The notes beneath the pieces were generated by a model. That model worked only from the letters and a program-made list of their open reading frames with translations, was not told the DNA's origin and searched no databases. From contig NZ_JABMCB010000185.1 of assembly GCF_013359935.1 (NCBI RefSeq), positions 242,128 to 306,127 of the forward strand: DNA of 64,000 nt, in the 5' to 3' direction. Shown one piece after another: positions 1-9,565 of this stretch. Positions within the stretch are counted from its first letter, which is position 1; the number at the start of each line of letters is the position of its first letter. The DNA comes from Paenibacillus xylanilyticus (GTDB lineage Bacteria; Bacillota; Bacilli; Paenibacillales; Paenibacillaceae). Made by a program: the position numbers and the translations under genes.

Positions 1-33
1 TGTGCCATATGGAATTATTTTTTTGATTGCATT

Positions 34-45
34 GGAACCGGTTCC
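34..45. promoter_or_regulatory. LacI-type operator-like palindrome upstream of the sucrose hydrolase
   Basis: GGAACCGGTTCC is a perfect 12-bp palindrome with a central CG, the layout typical of LacI/GalR-family operators such as those of sucrose regulators. It lies about 40 bp before the chosen start of the GH32 gene, where an autoregulated sucrose repressor could act. No regulator gene is visible; it may lie left of the window. Confidence 0.5.
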
Positions 46-85
46 TCTTGGTGTTTATGATTTTGGTAAGGATGGGAGATACGTT

Positions 86-1561
86 ATGAAAATGACCAGA
101 GAGCAGCGCTACAGACTCATTGAGCAGGCGGAAGAGGGAGAAATTGAGAAGTTGGAAGCATTGATTTCTGCCTGCTCGTGGAGACAGTCCTATCATATTC
201 AGCCCATTACGGGCTTACTGAATGATCCGAACGGATTTTCCTTTTATCAAGGACATTATCATCTCTTCTATCAATGGTTTCCTCTGGGAACAGAGCATGG
301 AATGAAATACTGGTACCATGTTCGTTCAACAGACCTTGTGAACTGGGAGATGATGGGGATCGGCATTCCGCCTGGTGATCCATTCGATTCACATGGTGCC
401 TATTCAGGGAGTGGAATTGTCAAGAATGGCAAACTGCATCTGCTCTATACCGGCAACACTCGGGATGAAGCATGGGTCAGACATCCGTATCAGTGTTTGG
501 CGATTATGGATGAAAGCGGTTCAGTTGTGAAAGCCGAGCAGCCGGTTATATCCTCGGTACCACCCGGGTATACGGAACATTTCAGGGACCCGAAAGTTTG
601 GCAGGATGGGGATATCTATTATTGTGTAATTGGAGCACAGCGGACGGATGAGACAGGATGTACGGTGCTTTATCGATCATCTGACCTCACAGCGTGGGAG
701 TTTCTGGGTGAGATCCAGACTCATCTATCACATTTCGGCTACATGTGGGAGTGTCCGGATTACATCGAAATGGATGGCAAGGGCATACTTCTTTTTTCGC
801 CTCAGGGCATTGAAAGTGATGGGGATTTATATAACAACATTTTTCAGTCGGGCTACCTCATTGGCGAACCATTGAATCTTCAGACAGGAGAGTTCCAGCA
901 TGGTGAGTTTCAGGAACTGGACCGTGGATTCGACTTCTATGCTCCACAGACAATGGCAGCGCCGGATGGAAGACGTATTTTGGTCGGATGGTTGGGACTT
1001 CCCGAAGTGGAGTATCCAACGGATGCGAGTGGGTGGGCGCACTGTCTCACGATCCCGAGGCAGCTGTCATTGAGAGACGGCAAACTCATTCAGCAGCCTG
1101 TAGCTGAAATGGCGAAGCTGCGTCAGCAGGCACAGGGGAGTTGTTACCAAACAACTCTGGAGAACAGCTCTGAAACCATTGCTGCATTTGACGGGATTGC
1201 CTATGAGCTGGAATGTGAAATCAGTCATTTTAATGCTGAGCGTTTCGGGATTGAATTTCGAACTGGCGCTGAAGAAAAGACCGTTTTGAAATACGATCGA
1301 CTCCAGCAGAAATTAATACTGGACCGATCCTTATCAGGTGCTCCAATGAAAGGTGTGAATGGCACGGTACGCCAATGCAAGCTGAACGGAGATGTGATCA
1401 AGTTACAACTGTTTGTGGATACTTCCTCGGTTGAAATCTTTGTCAACGATGGGGAAGAGGTGTTCACAAGCCGGATTTTCCCGAGTCCGGAAAGCGGGGG
1501 AATTCGCTTTTTTGCAAGTGGAGGTAAGGCAGAATTTAAAGCAACCAAATGGGATTACTAG
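86..1561 (+). CDS. scrB: Sucrose-6-phosphate hydrolase (GH32 invertase)
   Basis: This cytoplasmic glycoside hydrolase family 32 enzyme most likely cleaves sucrose 6-phosphate delivered by the PTS permease just downstream. From the chosen start, the family motifs appear in order: NDPNG with the nucleophile Asp near residues 46-50, the RDP motif near 167, and the ECPD motif with the acid/base Glu near 222. A C-terminal beta-sandwich domain follows. The reading frame is open to the window edge, but the ATG at 86 has a ggatgggag ribosome site in front of it. An operator-like palindrome lies inside the longer reading, so I start here (491 aa, normal for the family). There is no signal peptide. The PTS gene begins 26 bp downstream, so the two are probably one operon. 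The substrate could be another phosphorylated fructoside, but the neighbour favours sucrose. Confidence 0.9.
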   Translation: MKMTREQRYRLIEQAEEGEIEKLEALISACSWRQSYHIQPITGLLNDPNGFSFYQGHYHLFYQWFPLGTEHGMKYWYHVRSTDLVNWEMMGIGIPPGDPFDSHGAYSGSGIVKNGKLHLLYTGNTRDEAWVRHPYQCLAIMDESGSVVKAEQPVISSVPPGYTEHFRDPKVWQDGDIYYCVIGAQRTDETGCTVLYRSSDLTAWEFLGEIQTHLSHFGYMWECPDYIEMDGKGILLFSPQGIESDGDLYNNIFQSGYLIGEPLNLQTGEFQHGEFQELDRGFDFYAPQTMAAPDGRRILVGWLGLPEVEYPTDASGWAHCLTIPRQLSLRDGKLIQQPVAEMAKLRQQAQGSCYQTTLENSSETIAAFDGIAYELECEISHFNAERFGIEFRTGAEEKTVLKYDRLQQKLILDRSLSGAPMKGVNGTVRQCKLNGDVIKLQLFVDTSSVEIFVNDGEEVFTSRIFPSPESGGIRFFASGGKAEFKATKWDY

Positions 1562-1587
1562 ATATCAGGTGAGAGGGATGAAATACC

Positions 1588-3549
1588 ATGTCGGATAATC
1601 AACAGATCGCCAAGGAAGTCATTCGTGCCATTGGGGGCAAGGATAATATTGCTTCATTTGCTCACTGCGCGACACGGCTGCGAATTATGGTGAATGACAA
1701 GGACAAAATTGATCAGAAACAGGTCGAAAACATAGATAAGGTCAAAGGTGCCTTTTTCAATTCGGGGCAATATCAGATCATCTTTGGGACAGGAACCGTG
1801 AACCGGATCTTCGAAGAAGTCGAGAAGCTGGGGATTGAAGGGTCCTCCAAGGAAGACGTGAAGAATCAGGGGAAAAAGGAAGGCAATGCATTTCAACGGG
1901 CGATCCGCACGTTCGGAGATGTGTTCGTACCCATTATTCCTGTGCTGGTGGCTACAGGGTTATTCATGGGGCTGCGCGGACTACTTACCCAGAACGAAAT
2001 TCTGTCTTTGTTCGGTGCAACACCTGAGGACATCTCGCCCAATTTCCTGTTGTTTACTCAAGTTCTGACGGATACGGCTTTTGCATTCCTGCCAGCACTG
2101 GTGGCATGGTCTGCATTCCGCGTGTTTGGCGGCAGCCCTGTGCTCGGGATCGTACTCGGTCTGATGCTTGTGAATCCGGCATTGCCGAATGCCTATTCGG
2201 TTGCAGATGGATCAGCGCAGGCACTGCACATGTTTGGATTTATACCCGTGGTCGGTTATCAAGGATCTGTTTTGCCAGCGTTTTTCGTAGGTCTCATTGG
2301 AGCAAAGTTCGAGAAGTTTTTGAGAAGACGCGTGCCAGAGGCGCTGGACCTGATCCTCACGCCTTTTATCACACTGACGGTTATGATCACATTGGGACTC
2401 TTTGCCATCGGTCCTGTCTTTCATTCACTCGAAGAGTGGGTGCTGCATGGGACGACAGCCGTTTTGGACCTCCCATTCGGCATTGCCGGGATAATTATTG
2501 GTTTCTTCAATCAGATTATTGTCGTTACCGGTGTACATCACATCTTTAACTTTTTGGAAATCCAGCTGCTGGAGAAAACGGGTTATAATCCGTTTAACGC
2601 CATCGTCACATCTGCGATGGCTGCACAAGGAGCAGCTTGTTTAGCCGTAGGATTAAAAACAAAGAATACGAAACTCAAGGCACTGGCGCTGCCATCGTCA
2701 TTGTCCGCTTTTCTGGGAATTAGCGAACCCGCCATTTTTGGAGTAAATCTTCGTTTCATGAAACCGTTCATTATGGGACTGGTTGGCGGCGGAGTCGGCG
2801 GTTTTCTCGCATCCTTGTTCCATCTGAAGGGAACGGGCATGGCTGTAACGGTGATCCCTGGAACATTGCTGTATCTGAACAGCCAGCTGCCCCTCTACAT
2901 TCTTGTCAATGTGGTTGCCGTGGGTGTGGCCTTTGCGTTAACCTGGTTCTTTGGTTACAAGGATCAGCCGCTTGCTGCAGAGGAGATAACGAACAGAGGG
3001 AATGAGAGTGATTCTTCCGCTGTACCAACCGCAAGTATGGATGACAATACCAACCATACAGAGACGTATCGTCCCAAAGTGGATAAGCTGGAGATTGCTT
3101 CGCCGATGACAGGTACAGCGGTTGCTTTGGCCAACGTACCTGACCCTGCATTCTCAGAGAAACATATGGGTGAAGGCATTGCCATTGAACCTACCGAAGG
3201 CAAAGTATACGCGCCCTTTGATGGTGTCGTCGCCCATGTCATGAACAAGAGCAAACACGCGGTTATTCTGGAGCATGAGACTGGTCTTCAGATGCTTGTG
3301 CATATTGGAATCAATACGGTAGGTTTGAAGGGAGAAGGATTTACGGCGCATGTCCAAAGCGGCGATGTGATCACTGCAGGACAATTATTGATTGAGTTTG
3401 ACATGAACGCCATTCAGGCTGCGGGCCTGCCATTAATCACGCCTGTATTGATCCCGAACGGAAATGAAACCATTGAAGAGGTACAGACTGCGAAGACTGG
3501 CCATGTGCAAGCCAATGGGGAAGCCATCCTTGTTGTAAAATTTAATTAA
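1588..3549 (+). CDS. scrA: PTS sucrose-type transporter subunit EIIBCA
   Basis: This membrane protein takes up and phosphorylates a disaccharide, most likely sucrose, using phosphate from HPr. Domains in order are an IIB domain (about residues 1-90, with phosphorylatable Cys27 in the motif HCATRLR), a IIC membrane domain with many hydrophobic helices (about 105-465), an acidic linker, and a glucose-type IIA domain (about 495-650) with active-site His572 in the motif LVHIGINTVGLKGEGF. The IIB motif GAFFNSGQYQIIFGTGTVN is typical of the sucrose/trehalose branch. A fused IIA means no separate EIIA is needed. The partner hydrolase gene lies 26 bp upstream, and a strong terminator follows. Trehalose specificity cannot be excluded from sequence alone. 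Confidence 0.88.
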   Translation: MSDNQQIAKEVIRAIGGKDNIASFAHCATRLRIMVNDKDKIDQKQVENIDKVKGAFFNSGQYQIIFGTGTVNRIFEEVEKLGIEGSSKEDVKNQGKKEGNAFQRAIRTFGDVFVPIIPVLVATGLFMGLRGLLTQNEILSLFGATPEDISPNFLLFTQVLTDTAFAFLPALVAWSAFRVFGGSPVLGIVLGLMLVNPALPNAYSVADGSAQALHMFGFIPVVGYQGSVLPAFFVGLIGAKFEKFLRRRVPEALDLILTPFITLTVMITLGLFAIGPVFHSLEEWVLHGTTAVLDLPFGIAGIIIGFFNQIIVVTGVHHIFNFLEIQLLEKTGYNPFNAIVTSAMAAQGAACLAVGLKTKNTKLKALALPSSLSAFLGISEPAIFGVNLRFMKPFIMGLVGGGVGGFLASLFHLKGTGMAVTVIPGTLLYLNSQLPLYILVNVVAVGVAFALTWFFGYKDQPLAAEEITNRGNESDSSAVPTASMDDNTNHTETYRPKVDKLEIASPMTGTAVALANVPDPAFSEKHMGEGIAIEPTEGKVYAPFDGVVAHVMNKSKHAVILEHETGLQMLVHIGINTVGLKGEGFTAHVQSGDVITAGQLLIEFDMNAIQAAGLPLITPVLIPNGNETIEEVQTAKTGHVQANGEAILVVKFN

Positions 3550-3557
3550 AACTCTTG

Positions 3558-3612
3558 AACAGGCAGAGAGATCTGGTGCACTGCCGTATACCAGATTCTT
3601 TGCCTGTTTTTT
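3558..3612 (+). terminator. Intrinsic terminator of the scrB-scrA operon
   Basis: An aacaggca/tgcctgtt outer stem and an agatctggt/accagattct inner stem are followed by a T run. It sits just after the PTS stop codon, between convergent genes. Confidence 0.85.
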
Positions 3613-3632
3613 GGTATCCATAAAAAAAAAAA

Positions 3633-4532
3633 CTATAGTCCGGCGTGCCGCTTCAGCCGCTCTGCAATTTGCAGCAGATCCTCTGCTGATACACCCGGGG
3701 CGAATTCTTCCGGCAGATCGGGCAGTTCGGGGATGCTGCCACTGTGACCAGGAAGTCCTGCAAAAGCCTCCAGTTTTCCGCCATCTGTCGGATGTGTGCC
3801 TTTCCAGATCTGTGCGATGTTCTGATAGTCCTTGTCACTAAAGGTGTACAGCCTGCGATGTTCGCCCATAGCTTCCCATTTTCGGGTCGTATCAAACACT
3901 TTATTATCGAGGCGCGGAATTGGGAACATCTTCGTTACATCGACGCCGGTTGCAATCTGCAGTGCCTTGGCATAGGCCAGAATATGTACGCCTCCACGCA
4001 CAAGCAAATACCCTGTCATCTCTCGGGCAGTCGGATGATCCGTCATCTCGTAAACTCTCATCTTGTGGGTACGTGCGCCGCATTCAAGAAAGAAGTTATG
4101 CAGCAGGTCAAAGATCAGATTGCCGCTGCTGACGACATATGAACCGTTCCAGGGTCTGCCCATGGAATCATAAGGGAGTGCCGTTTGAGCCGATTCGATA
4201 AAATGTGAAGTCATGCGAGCATCCTTGCCTGCGCGCAGTGGAGTAGTGTCGGGGTCTCCCGGGGAAGTGGTTCCCACCAGCATCAGATTAATGGTATTGG
4301 CGACAAGCTCCACATGACCAAATTCTTCAGCCGTAATACTTGCCACAATATCGTAAAAGGCACGCAGCTTTTTCTTGCCCCGGAAATTGAAGGACTGAAA
4401 CATGTAGTTATTTAGCGTGGACATCTCCCCAAACTTTCCACCCAGCAGTTCCTGAACTGCGCTTGCTCCATTGGGATCCGGGTTGTTGGAGATCGGAAGT
4501 TCAATCGCCAGGCGATCTACCCGTTTAAACAT
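3633..4532 (-). CDS. Manganese catalase
   Basis: A non-heme dimanganese catalase (299 aa) that removes hydrogen peroxide. The four-helix-bundle ligand motifs are visible: LGGKFGEMSTLNNY early, EEFGHVE with its Glu and His in the first third, and a later ECGARTHKMRVYEM/REMTGYLLVRGGVH block with the second Glu/His pair. The C-terminus carries the usual long tail. The ATG at 4532 is preceded by a clear gaggagg box. A longer reading would use a TTG lying inside that box, so I rejected it. It is monocistronic and convergent with the PTS operon. Related Bacillales proteins include YdbD-type catalases and the shorter coat protein CotJC; this length fits the former. Confidence 0.9.
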   Translation of the reverse strand: MFKRVDRLAIELPISNNPDPNGASAVQELLGGKFGEMSTLNNYMFQSFNFRGKKKLRAFYDIVASITAEEFGHVELVANTINLMLVGTTSPGDPDTTPLRAGKDARMTSHFIESAQTALPYDSMGRPWNGSYVVSSGNLIFDLLHNFFLECGARTHKMRVYEMTDHPTAREMTGYLLVRGGVHILAYAKALQIATGVDVTKMFPIPRLDNKVFDTTRKWEAMGEHRRLYTFSDKDYQNIAQIWKGTHPTDGGKLEAFAGLPGHSGSIPELPDLPEEFAPGVSAEDLLQIAERLKRHAGL

Positions 4533-4604
4533 AATATTCCTCCTCAAGCCAAATTACTGTAAAGGTATGAGGCATTACTTGTACGTTATTCGGACATTTA
4601 GATA

Positions 4605-4648
4605 AAACAAAAACGTTCTGCCAGAGCCGTGCTCTGAACAGAACGTTT
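4605..4648 (-). terminator. Terminator of the endoglucanase gene
   Basis: The stem aaacgttctg/cagaacgttt has an inner agagc/gctct helix. Read on the minus strand it ends in a T-rich tract (tttttgtttt). It lies directly after the stop codon of the cellulase gene. Confidence 0.8.
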
Positions 4649-4659
4649 GTATTCCGATG

Positions 4660-6384
4660 TTAAGACGTTTTTCCAACGACACTTGTGCCGCTCTTCGTAA
4701 TTTTGTACGTAATTACGTCTCCACTCCAGAAATGGAATTTGAGGATAACCTCACCATCATTCGTTTCGTTAAAGAAGTTGGGTTTCAGTTCGATAACGTT
4801 GCGGCTGTAATCCGGGCTGAAGGTGTAGGAGAACTCCTTAAACGAAGTCCAGTTTTGCGGACCTGCGTTACCACCGCTTGCATAAGTCGCTTCCATGGTA
4901 GCCAGCTGGTTTCCGTTAAAGGTCGTTGGAATGGCAAAAGATTCAGTAGTTCCCGTTACATCGCTCAGTACGGGCGTATCATACGTAATGATATTCAGGT
5001 TCCAGTTGGCGCCTTTATTAAATTTGGCTGTCAGCTTCGCATTCACGCCCAGATTGCCGGAAGCCGTGAGTCTGGTCAGCAGACTGGATTTCAGGGTCAA
5101 AACATCACCGCGAATGGTGTAGTCTTTGCCTTTGGCAAGTTTTTTGCTGCCGTGAGCAAGGGATTTGAAGGTGTTCCCATTCAGGTTCAATTTGATCGTT
5201 TGATCTTGAATGGCTGCACCTTTTTTGAGGTGGACCAAGTCGGATTCGGCAGTGGATGAACGACCCTTCCAGCTCGCTTTCATCGTGTTATACAGGTCAG
5301 GGTCAGACCAGGTAAAGTTGGTGCGGCTGAAATGCTGGCCGTTATCCCACAGCATGGTCGTCATCTTTTTCTGACGCAGGTATTGTCCGATGAATTCGAA
5401 GAATTTTAATTTCTCACCCTGCTCGATGACACCTGTGTGTTGGTCGAAGCCCAGCAAGCCATATTCACCGACAATCACAGGAATGCCTTTGGCTACAAAT
5501 GCGTCGTATACACGATCGAATGTATCGGTGATGTCTTTTTGTACTTCATCGTTAAATTTGGTATATCCGGCGATATTTACACTGAATGGCCAGAAGCCAT
5601 AGTAATGTACGGTTGCGATAATGTTCGGATCATTTAATTTCGTAATGGTTTGAGTCAACGCATCCAGATCGGCTTGTGCAGACGATGTATGCAATGTTGG
5701 GAGAACGAGTGGACGTGTCTTGTTTTTTCCACCCGAGTCTCTTACGATTTTGTGAAAAGACGTATTAAGCTCATCGAGCAAACGGTATGAGACAGCTGTG
5801 TCGGTCGTTCCTCCCTCGGTGAACCTGGGCTCATTGACACTCTCGAACATCAGTTTGGACGAAGCGTTTTTGAATTGATTCGCGATCTGGGTCCAGGCCG
5901 CATTGTAACGTGCGAGCACATGGTCATGGTCTTTCTCCATGTAGCTGATCCATCGCCAGGAATCATGGTGAAGATTAATCATGACATAAAGGTTGGCATC
6001 GAGTGCCCAATTCACAACTTCCTGCACACGGTTCATGTAAGCGGGATCAATGGTGTAGTCGGGTGCTTCACCGATATGAGCCTCCCAGGTTACGGGAATA
6101 CGAATGCTTTTATAACCTTGTTTCGCAATCTGCTGAATCAGTTCCTTGGTAATCCGCGGGTTGCCCCAGGCGGTCTCATCTTCGCCCACAGCGTCGAGTG
6201 AATTACCCAAATTCCAGCCTGGTTCCATGGCGCTGACGTAGGATTGAATTTTGGTAGGAGCAGCCGGTTTGCTTGGCTTGGCTTGGTGATCAGGAGCCGC
6301 AGAGACGATGGCAGAAGAGAATAGGGACAGGATCATTGCTGTTACCAGTGTCAGGGATAGAACGTTTTTACGATTTTTCCTCAT
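4660..6384 (-). CDS. Secreted GH5 endoglucanase with Ig-like X2 and CBM46-like domains
   Basis: An exported beta-1,4-glucanase (574 aa). Order of parts: a signal peptide (MRKNRKNVL, hydrophobic stretch, cleavage near SAA-AP), a short Pro/Lys linker, a GH5 catalytic domain, then an X2/CBM_X2 Ig-like module (IKLNLNGN to LKSSLLTRL), then about 115 residues resembling CBM46. In the GH5 domain I see GWNLGNSLDA, the acid/base Glu in VNEP and the nucleophile Glu in VGEYG. This GH5_4-Ig-CBM46 architecture is known from Bacillus Cel5B-type enzymes, where the last module helps form the substrate cleft on cellulose or xyloglucan. An aaggaga box 8 nt upstream supports the ATG at 6384; an ATG 18 nt upstream lies on that box and was rejected. 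A cre-like site lies upstream, suggesting carbon catabolite control. Confidence 0.9.
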   Translation of the reverse strand: MRKNRKNVLSLTLVTAMILSLFSSAIVSAAPDHQAKPSKPAAPTKIQSYVSAMEPGWNLGNSLDAVGEDETAWGNPRITKELIQQIAKQGYKSIRIPVTWEAHIGEAPDYTIDPAYMNRVQEVVNWALDANLYVMINLHHDSWRWISYMEKDHDHVLARYNAAWTQIANQFKNASSKLMFESVNEPRFTEGGTTDTAVSYRLLDELNTSFHKIVRDSGGKNKTRPLVLPTLHTSSAQADLDALTQTITKLNDPNIIATVHYYGFWPFSVNIAGYTKFNDEVQKDITDTFDRVYDAFVAKGIPVIVGEYGLLGFDQHTGVIEQGEKLKFFEFIGQYLRQKKMTTMLWDNGQHFSRTNFTWSDPDLYNTMKASWKGRSSTAESDLVHLKKGAAIQDQTIKLNLNGNTFKSLAHGSKKLAKGKDYTIRGDVLTLKSSLLTRLTASGNLGVNAKLTAKFNKGANWNLNIITYDTPVLSDVTGTTESFAIPTTFNGNQLATMEATYASGGNAGPQNWTSFKEFSYTFSPDYSRNVIELKPNFFNETNDGEVILKFHFWSGDVITYKITKSGTSVVGKTS

Positions 6385-6830
6385 TAACAGTGTCTCCTTC
6401 ATTTTGGGATGGTTGAACTGAAGAATTTTGCTTGCTTGATCTGAGTAAAAGCTCATTCATAAAACAGTCCAGACAGATTATACGAAGGATGCATCACCTC
6501 TAAATTATGTATTGAAAGCGTTTTCGTAGATGTTAATATATCATGATATAAAAGAAGTGAGTACCATTATAATTGGAATAGAATTCATATAAAAATTAGT
6601 GATATACTGCATATCGGGATGTAGGAGACGAAATCGTTCCATAACAAGCTTGATATTAATGAAAATACACGCTTATGTGTAGATATGTTCTATTCAAAGA
6701 GAAATATGTTTCTATGACAGAAGTGTATTGTTCCTTAAAATGAATAATGAAGGTGGGAAAGTCAGCCATCCAGGTTTAGCTGCAGGTGATATAATGAGTT
6801 CACCAGAGGCAGCAAAAGGAGTCGGTTTAG
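6385..6830. other. Divergent intergenic region of the cellulase and sensor kinase genes
   Basis: This 446-bp AT-rich region holds no gene. It contains the cre-like site near the cellulase and an aaaaggag ribosome site for the kinase just before 6831. I found no convincing small ORF or RNA structure in the remainder. Confidence 0.6.
6513..6526. promoter_or_regulatory. Catabolite-responsive element (cre) upstream of the endoglucanase
   Basis: TGAAAGCGTTTTCG matches the Bacillus cre consensus at all core positions except the last base. It lies about 130 bp before the cellulase start, a position suited to CcpA repression of the promoter. Confidence 0.6.
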
Positions 6831-8627
6831 ATGCGGAAGTGGCTGGGGTGGATGATCCCCCATAAGCTTAAATACCGTTTGTTTGCAGGTTTCGCGCTTG
6901 TCATTCTGCTTCCATTCAGCATTCTCAATCTGTACAATTATGAAAAAATCGAATCGCTCGTGCAGCAGAAAATCAGTGAACAGAGTCATGAGCAGCTGGA
7001 TAATCTCCACCAGTCTCTGGAGGATCAGCTAAGTATCGCTTTTAAAACTTTAATCTTTCTGGAACAGGACTCCGAAGTTCGCCGGATTCTTCAAAATCCC
7101 GACGAGCACACCATTTTGGATAACAAGGAGCGTATGGAGGACAAATTCAAAGGTTTGAATAACAGCTTTTTCCTCTACAATCCATCCGTTTATTTTACAC
7201 TGCTCGATCAAGACGGGCATATTTACACCTCATATCAACCCAAGGTTCCGCTAGACTATGACACCATTACATCAGATCGTTCCTTTTTGGCACTCAAGAA
7301 CAGCGGGACTTCATACGTGTGGACGTCCAATGATGAGAATTATGTGTCCCGTGACGTCACAAGGAGCCCAACGCTATTATCCCTGTACGCCAAATTGCGT
7401 GATCGCAATAACAATACATACGGACTGGCAAGAATCAGCATCGATTTCTCCTATTGGTTCCAGTCTGTATTGCAAAAGTCTGAGAGTGACCAACTCTATT
7501 TTATCATGACACGCCAAGGCGAAGTGATTGCTCGTTCCAATTCTGACTCTTGGCTGTCAGATGAAGTCGTTCGGGAAGTTTCCCGGGAGGCCAGTAACGG
7601 CTACTGGACAGACCGCTCAAGTGAATCACTCATTAATTACAGTTATCTGCCTTCCCTGGATTGGTACATGGTGAACCGCATTCCGCTGCAATTATTGTTT
7701 GGTGAGATTGAGAGCCTGAAGAGACATTACTTTGTAACCTTCTATGCCATTACCGCCATGTTTATTGCCATAGCCTTTATGATTGCCTATACCTTCACAA
7801 GACCATTATCCCGTTTACAGGTCAAAATGAAGGAGGCCGTTGGGAAGGACCTGCGTATTCGGCTGCCTGAGGAGAATCACAAGGGAGAAATTCTGGATCT
7901 CACCCGCACCTTCAATGCAATGATGGTAGACATGAACAGATTGGTTCAACAACTCCGTATCGAGGAAAGGCAGAAGGATGCCGTTCATTTTCAGATGCTT
8001 CTTGCCCAGATGAATCCGCATTTTCTTCTGAATACGCTTAACACGCTGAAATGGATCGGCCTGCGCAACGGGAATGAAGAAACGGTGGAAATATGCTTGT
8101 CACTCGGGAAACTGCTGGAGACCAGTCTCAATTCAGATGTGGATCTTATTCTGCTTCGGGATGAGATGGAGCTAACGCGAGCTTTTCTGTATATTCAGCA
8201 AGTCCGTTATGGCAATGTTTTTGATGTGGAGTTCAGTTATGACGAAGAATTGCTATATGCACTCGTTCCCAAGCTCAGCCTGCAGCCTCTGATTGACAAT
8301 GCAATTCGTCACGGCATAGGCAACATGACGGAGGGAGGACGGATACAGATTCGGATGTTCAGAAATGCTGCGAATCCCGATCGGTTGACGCTGGAGGTAG
8401 AGGATAACGGGGTAGGCATGGAGCAGTCAAAAAACAACAGGGAGCAGGGACGCCAGAGACCGAGTATAGGATTGCAGAATATCAGGGAGCGTCTGAGGCT
8501 TCTGTTCAAGGACAAAGCGGAACTCGAAGTAATCTCATTAGAACAGGGTACGCTCTGCCAAATTCATCTGCCGGTATTACTGTCCGAGCCGTACGCGAAC
8601 GAAACATTAGGCAACAACGATCATTAG
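6831..8627 (+). CDS. Two-component sensor histidine kinase, YesM family
   Basis: A membrane sensor kinase (598 aa) that should phosphorylate the AraC-type regulator encoded 25 bp downstream. One N-terminal helix (about residues 15-37), an extracytoplasmic sensor domain of roughly 250 residues (Cache-like by position), a second helix (about 300-320), a HAMP region, then a His_kinase domain with H397 in the motif MNPHFLLNTLNTLKW and an HATPase with NAIRHG and EDNGVGM. This layout is typical of YesM kinases that sense sugars, often through a binding protein. The aaaaggag box and ATG at 6831 set the start. The downstream ABC importer genes are the likely target. Confidence 0.9.
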   Translation: MRKWLGWMIPHKLKYRLFAGFALVILLPFSILNLYNYEKIESLVQQKISEQSHEQLDNLHQSLEDQLSIAFKTLIFLEQDSEVRRILQNPDEHTILDNKERMEDKFKGLNNSFFLYNPSVYFTLLDQDGHIYTSYQPKVPLDYDTITSDRSFLALKNSGTSYVWTSNDENYVSRDVTRSPTLLSLYAKLRDRNNNTYGLARISIDFSYWFQSVLQKSESDQLYFIMTRQGEVIARSNSDSWLSDEVVREVSREASNGYWTDRSSESLINYSYLPSLDWYMVNRIPLQLLFGEIESLKRHYFVTFYAITAMFIAIAFMIAYTFTRPLSRLQVKMKEAVGKDLRIRLPEENHKGEILDLTRTFNAMMVDMNRLVQQLRIEERQKDAVHFQMLLAQMNPHFLLNTLNTLKWIGLRNGNEETVEICLSLGKLLETSLNSDVDLILLRDEMELTRAFLYIQQVRYGNVFDVEFSYDEELLYALVPKLSLQPLIDNAIRHGIGNMTEGGRIQIRMFRNAANPDRLTLEVEDNGVGMEQSKNNREQGRQRPSIGLQNIRERLRLLFKDKAELEVISLEQGTLCQIHLPVLLSEPYANETLGNNDH

Positions 8628-8652
8628 GATTTAGCGGAATGGAGGGACTTCG

Positions 8653-9414
8653 ATGTGGAAGGTATTGCTGGTAGAAGATGAGACATTCGTCCGGGAGTCT
8701 GTGAAAGAGATTATTCGCTGGGAGGACATGGGCTTTACGCTTGCAGGAGAAGCAAGTAATGGATTGGAAGCGTTACCAATGATTAAGCAGGATCCTCCTG
8801 ATCTTGTCCTATGCGACATTGTGATGCCGCAAATGGACGGATTAATGCTGCTGCAGGAAACAAGAAAGGCCGGAATTCAATCCAAGTTCGTGATGCTGAC
8901 GTGCATGGGCGATTTTGAGTCGATGCGACAGGCTATGGAATACGGGGCTTCCAATTATATTCTGAAATTGTCGATGAGTGTTAAGGATCTGCGGGAAACC
9001 CTCGTTAAGGTAAGCAAGGAATTATCGAATCAGGGCGTGACGACCGAGCGGGCAAGTCGCCCTGTAACTGCATCCACAGCACCCAGGGAAAAGATCACGC
9101 ATCCGGAAGTGAATAAAATCATTCAATATATCGAACAGCATTATGATCAGGATATTACACTGAAATTCCTCGCACGTCATGTCATGATGGGGGAAAACTA
9201 CGTGAGTGCCCTGTTTAAAAAGAAAACCGGGGAGACATTAATTCACTATTTGCATCGAATACGAATTAACAAGGCAATAGAATACCTAACGGACACCGAT
9301 TGGCCAGTGAATCAAATTGGTCACCACGTTGGTTTTATGAACGATAATTATTTTATCAAAATCTTCAAACGAATGACGGGGACAACCCCAAGTCAGTACC
9401 GGCAGCAGCAATAG
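8653..9414 (+). CDS. Two-component response regulator, AraC type (YesN family)
   Basis: A cytoplasmic DNA-binding regulator (253 aa). The N-terminal receiver has VEDE near residue 8, the phosphoacceptor D55 in LCDIVMPQMDG, and a conserved Lys in YILKLSM. A short linker leads directly to a C-terminal AraC double helix-turn-helix ending in FIKIFKRMTGTTPSQYR. At 253 residues it is shorter than the usual 500-residue YesN proteins, because the middle domain is absent. A ggaggg box precedes the ATG. It is co-transcribed with the kinase and probably activates the binding-protein and permease genes that follow. Confidence 0.9.
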   Translation: MWKVLLVEDETFVRESVKEIIRWEDMGFTLAGEASNGLEALPMIKQDPPDLVLCDIVMPQMDGLMLLQETRKAGIQSKFVMLTCMGDFESMRQAMEYGASNYILKLSMSVKDLRETLVKVSKELSNQGVTTERASRPVTASTAPREKITHPEVNKIIQYIEQHYDQDITLKFLARHVMMGENYVSALFKKKTGETLIHYLHRIRINKAIEYLTDTDWPVNQIGHHVGFMNDNYFIKIFKRMTGTTPSQYRQQQ

Positions 9415-9565
9415 AACAAAATGATTACCAAGAACAATTGATAGCGGTTTCATCTGTGTATTTCTGTTCCATGGCAATCATGATTCTGTTACTTACGACC
9501 GTTCTCACTCATTTGCTATCCTTAAGTTGCAAACTTCAATCCAGAATTTACGAGGGGGTCGTCTC

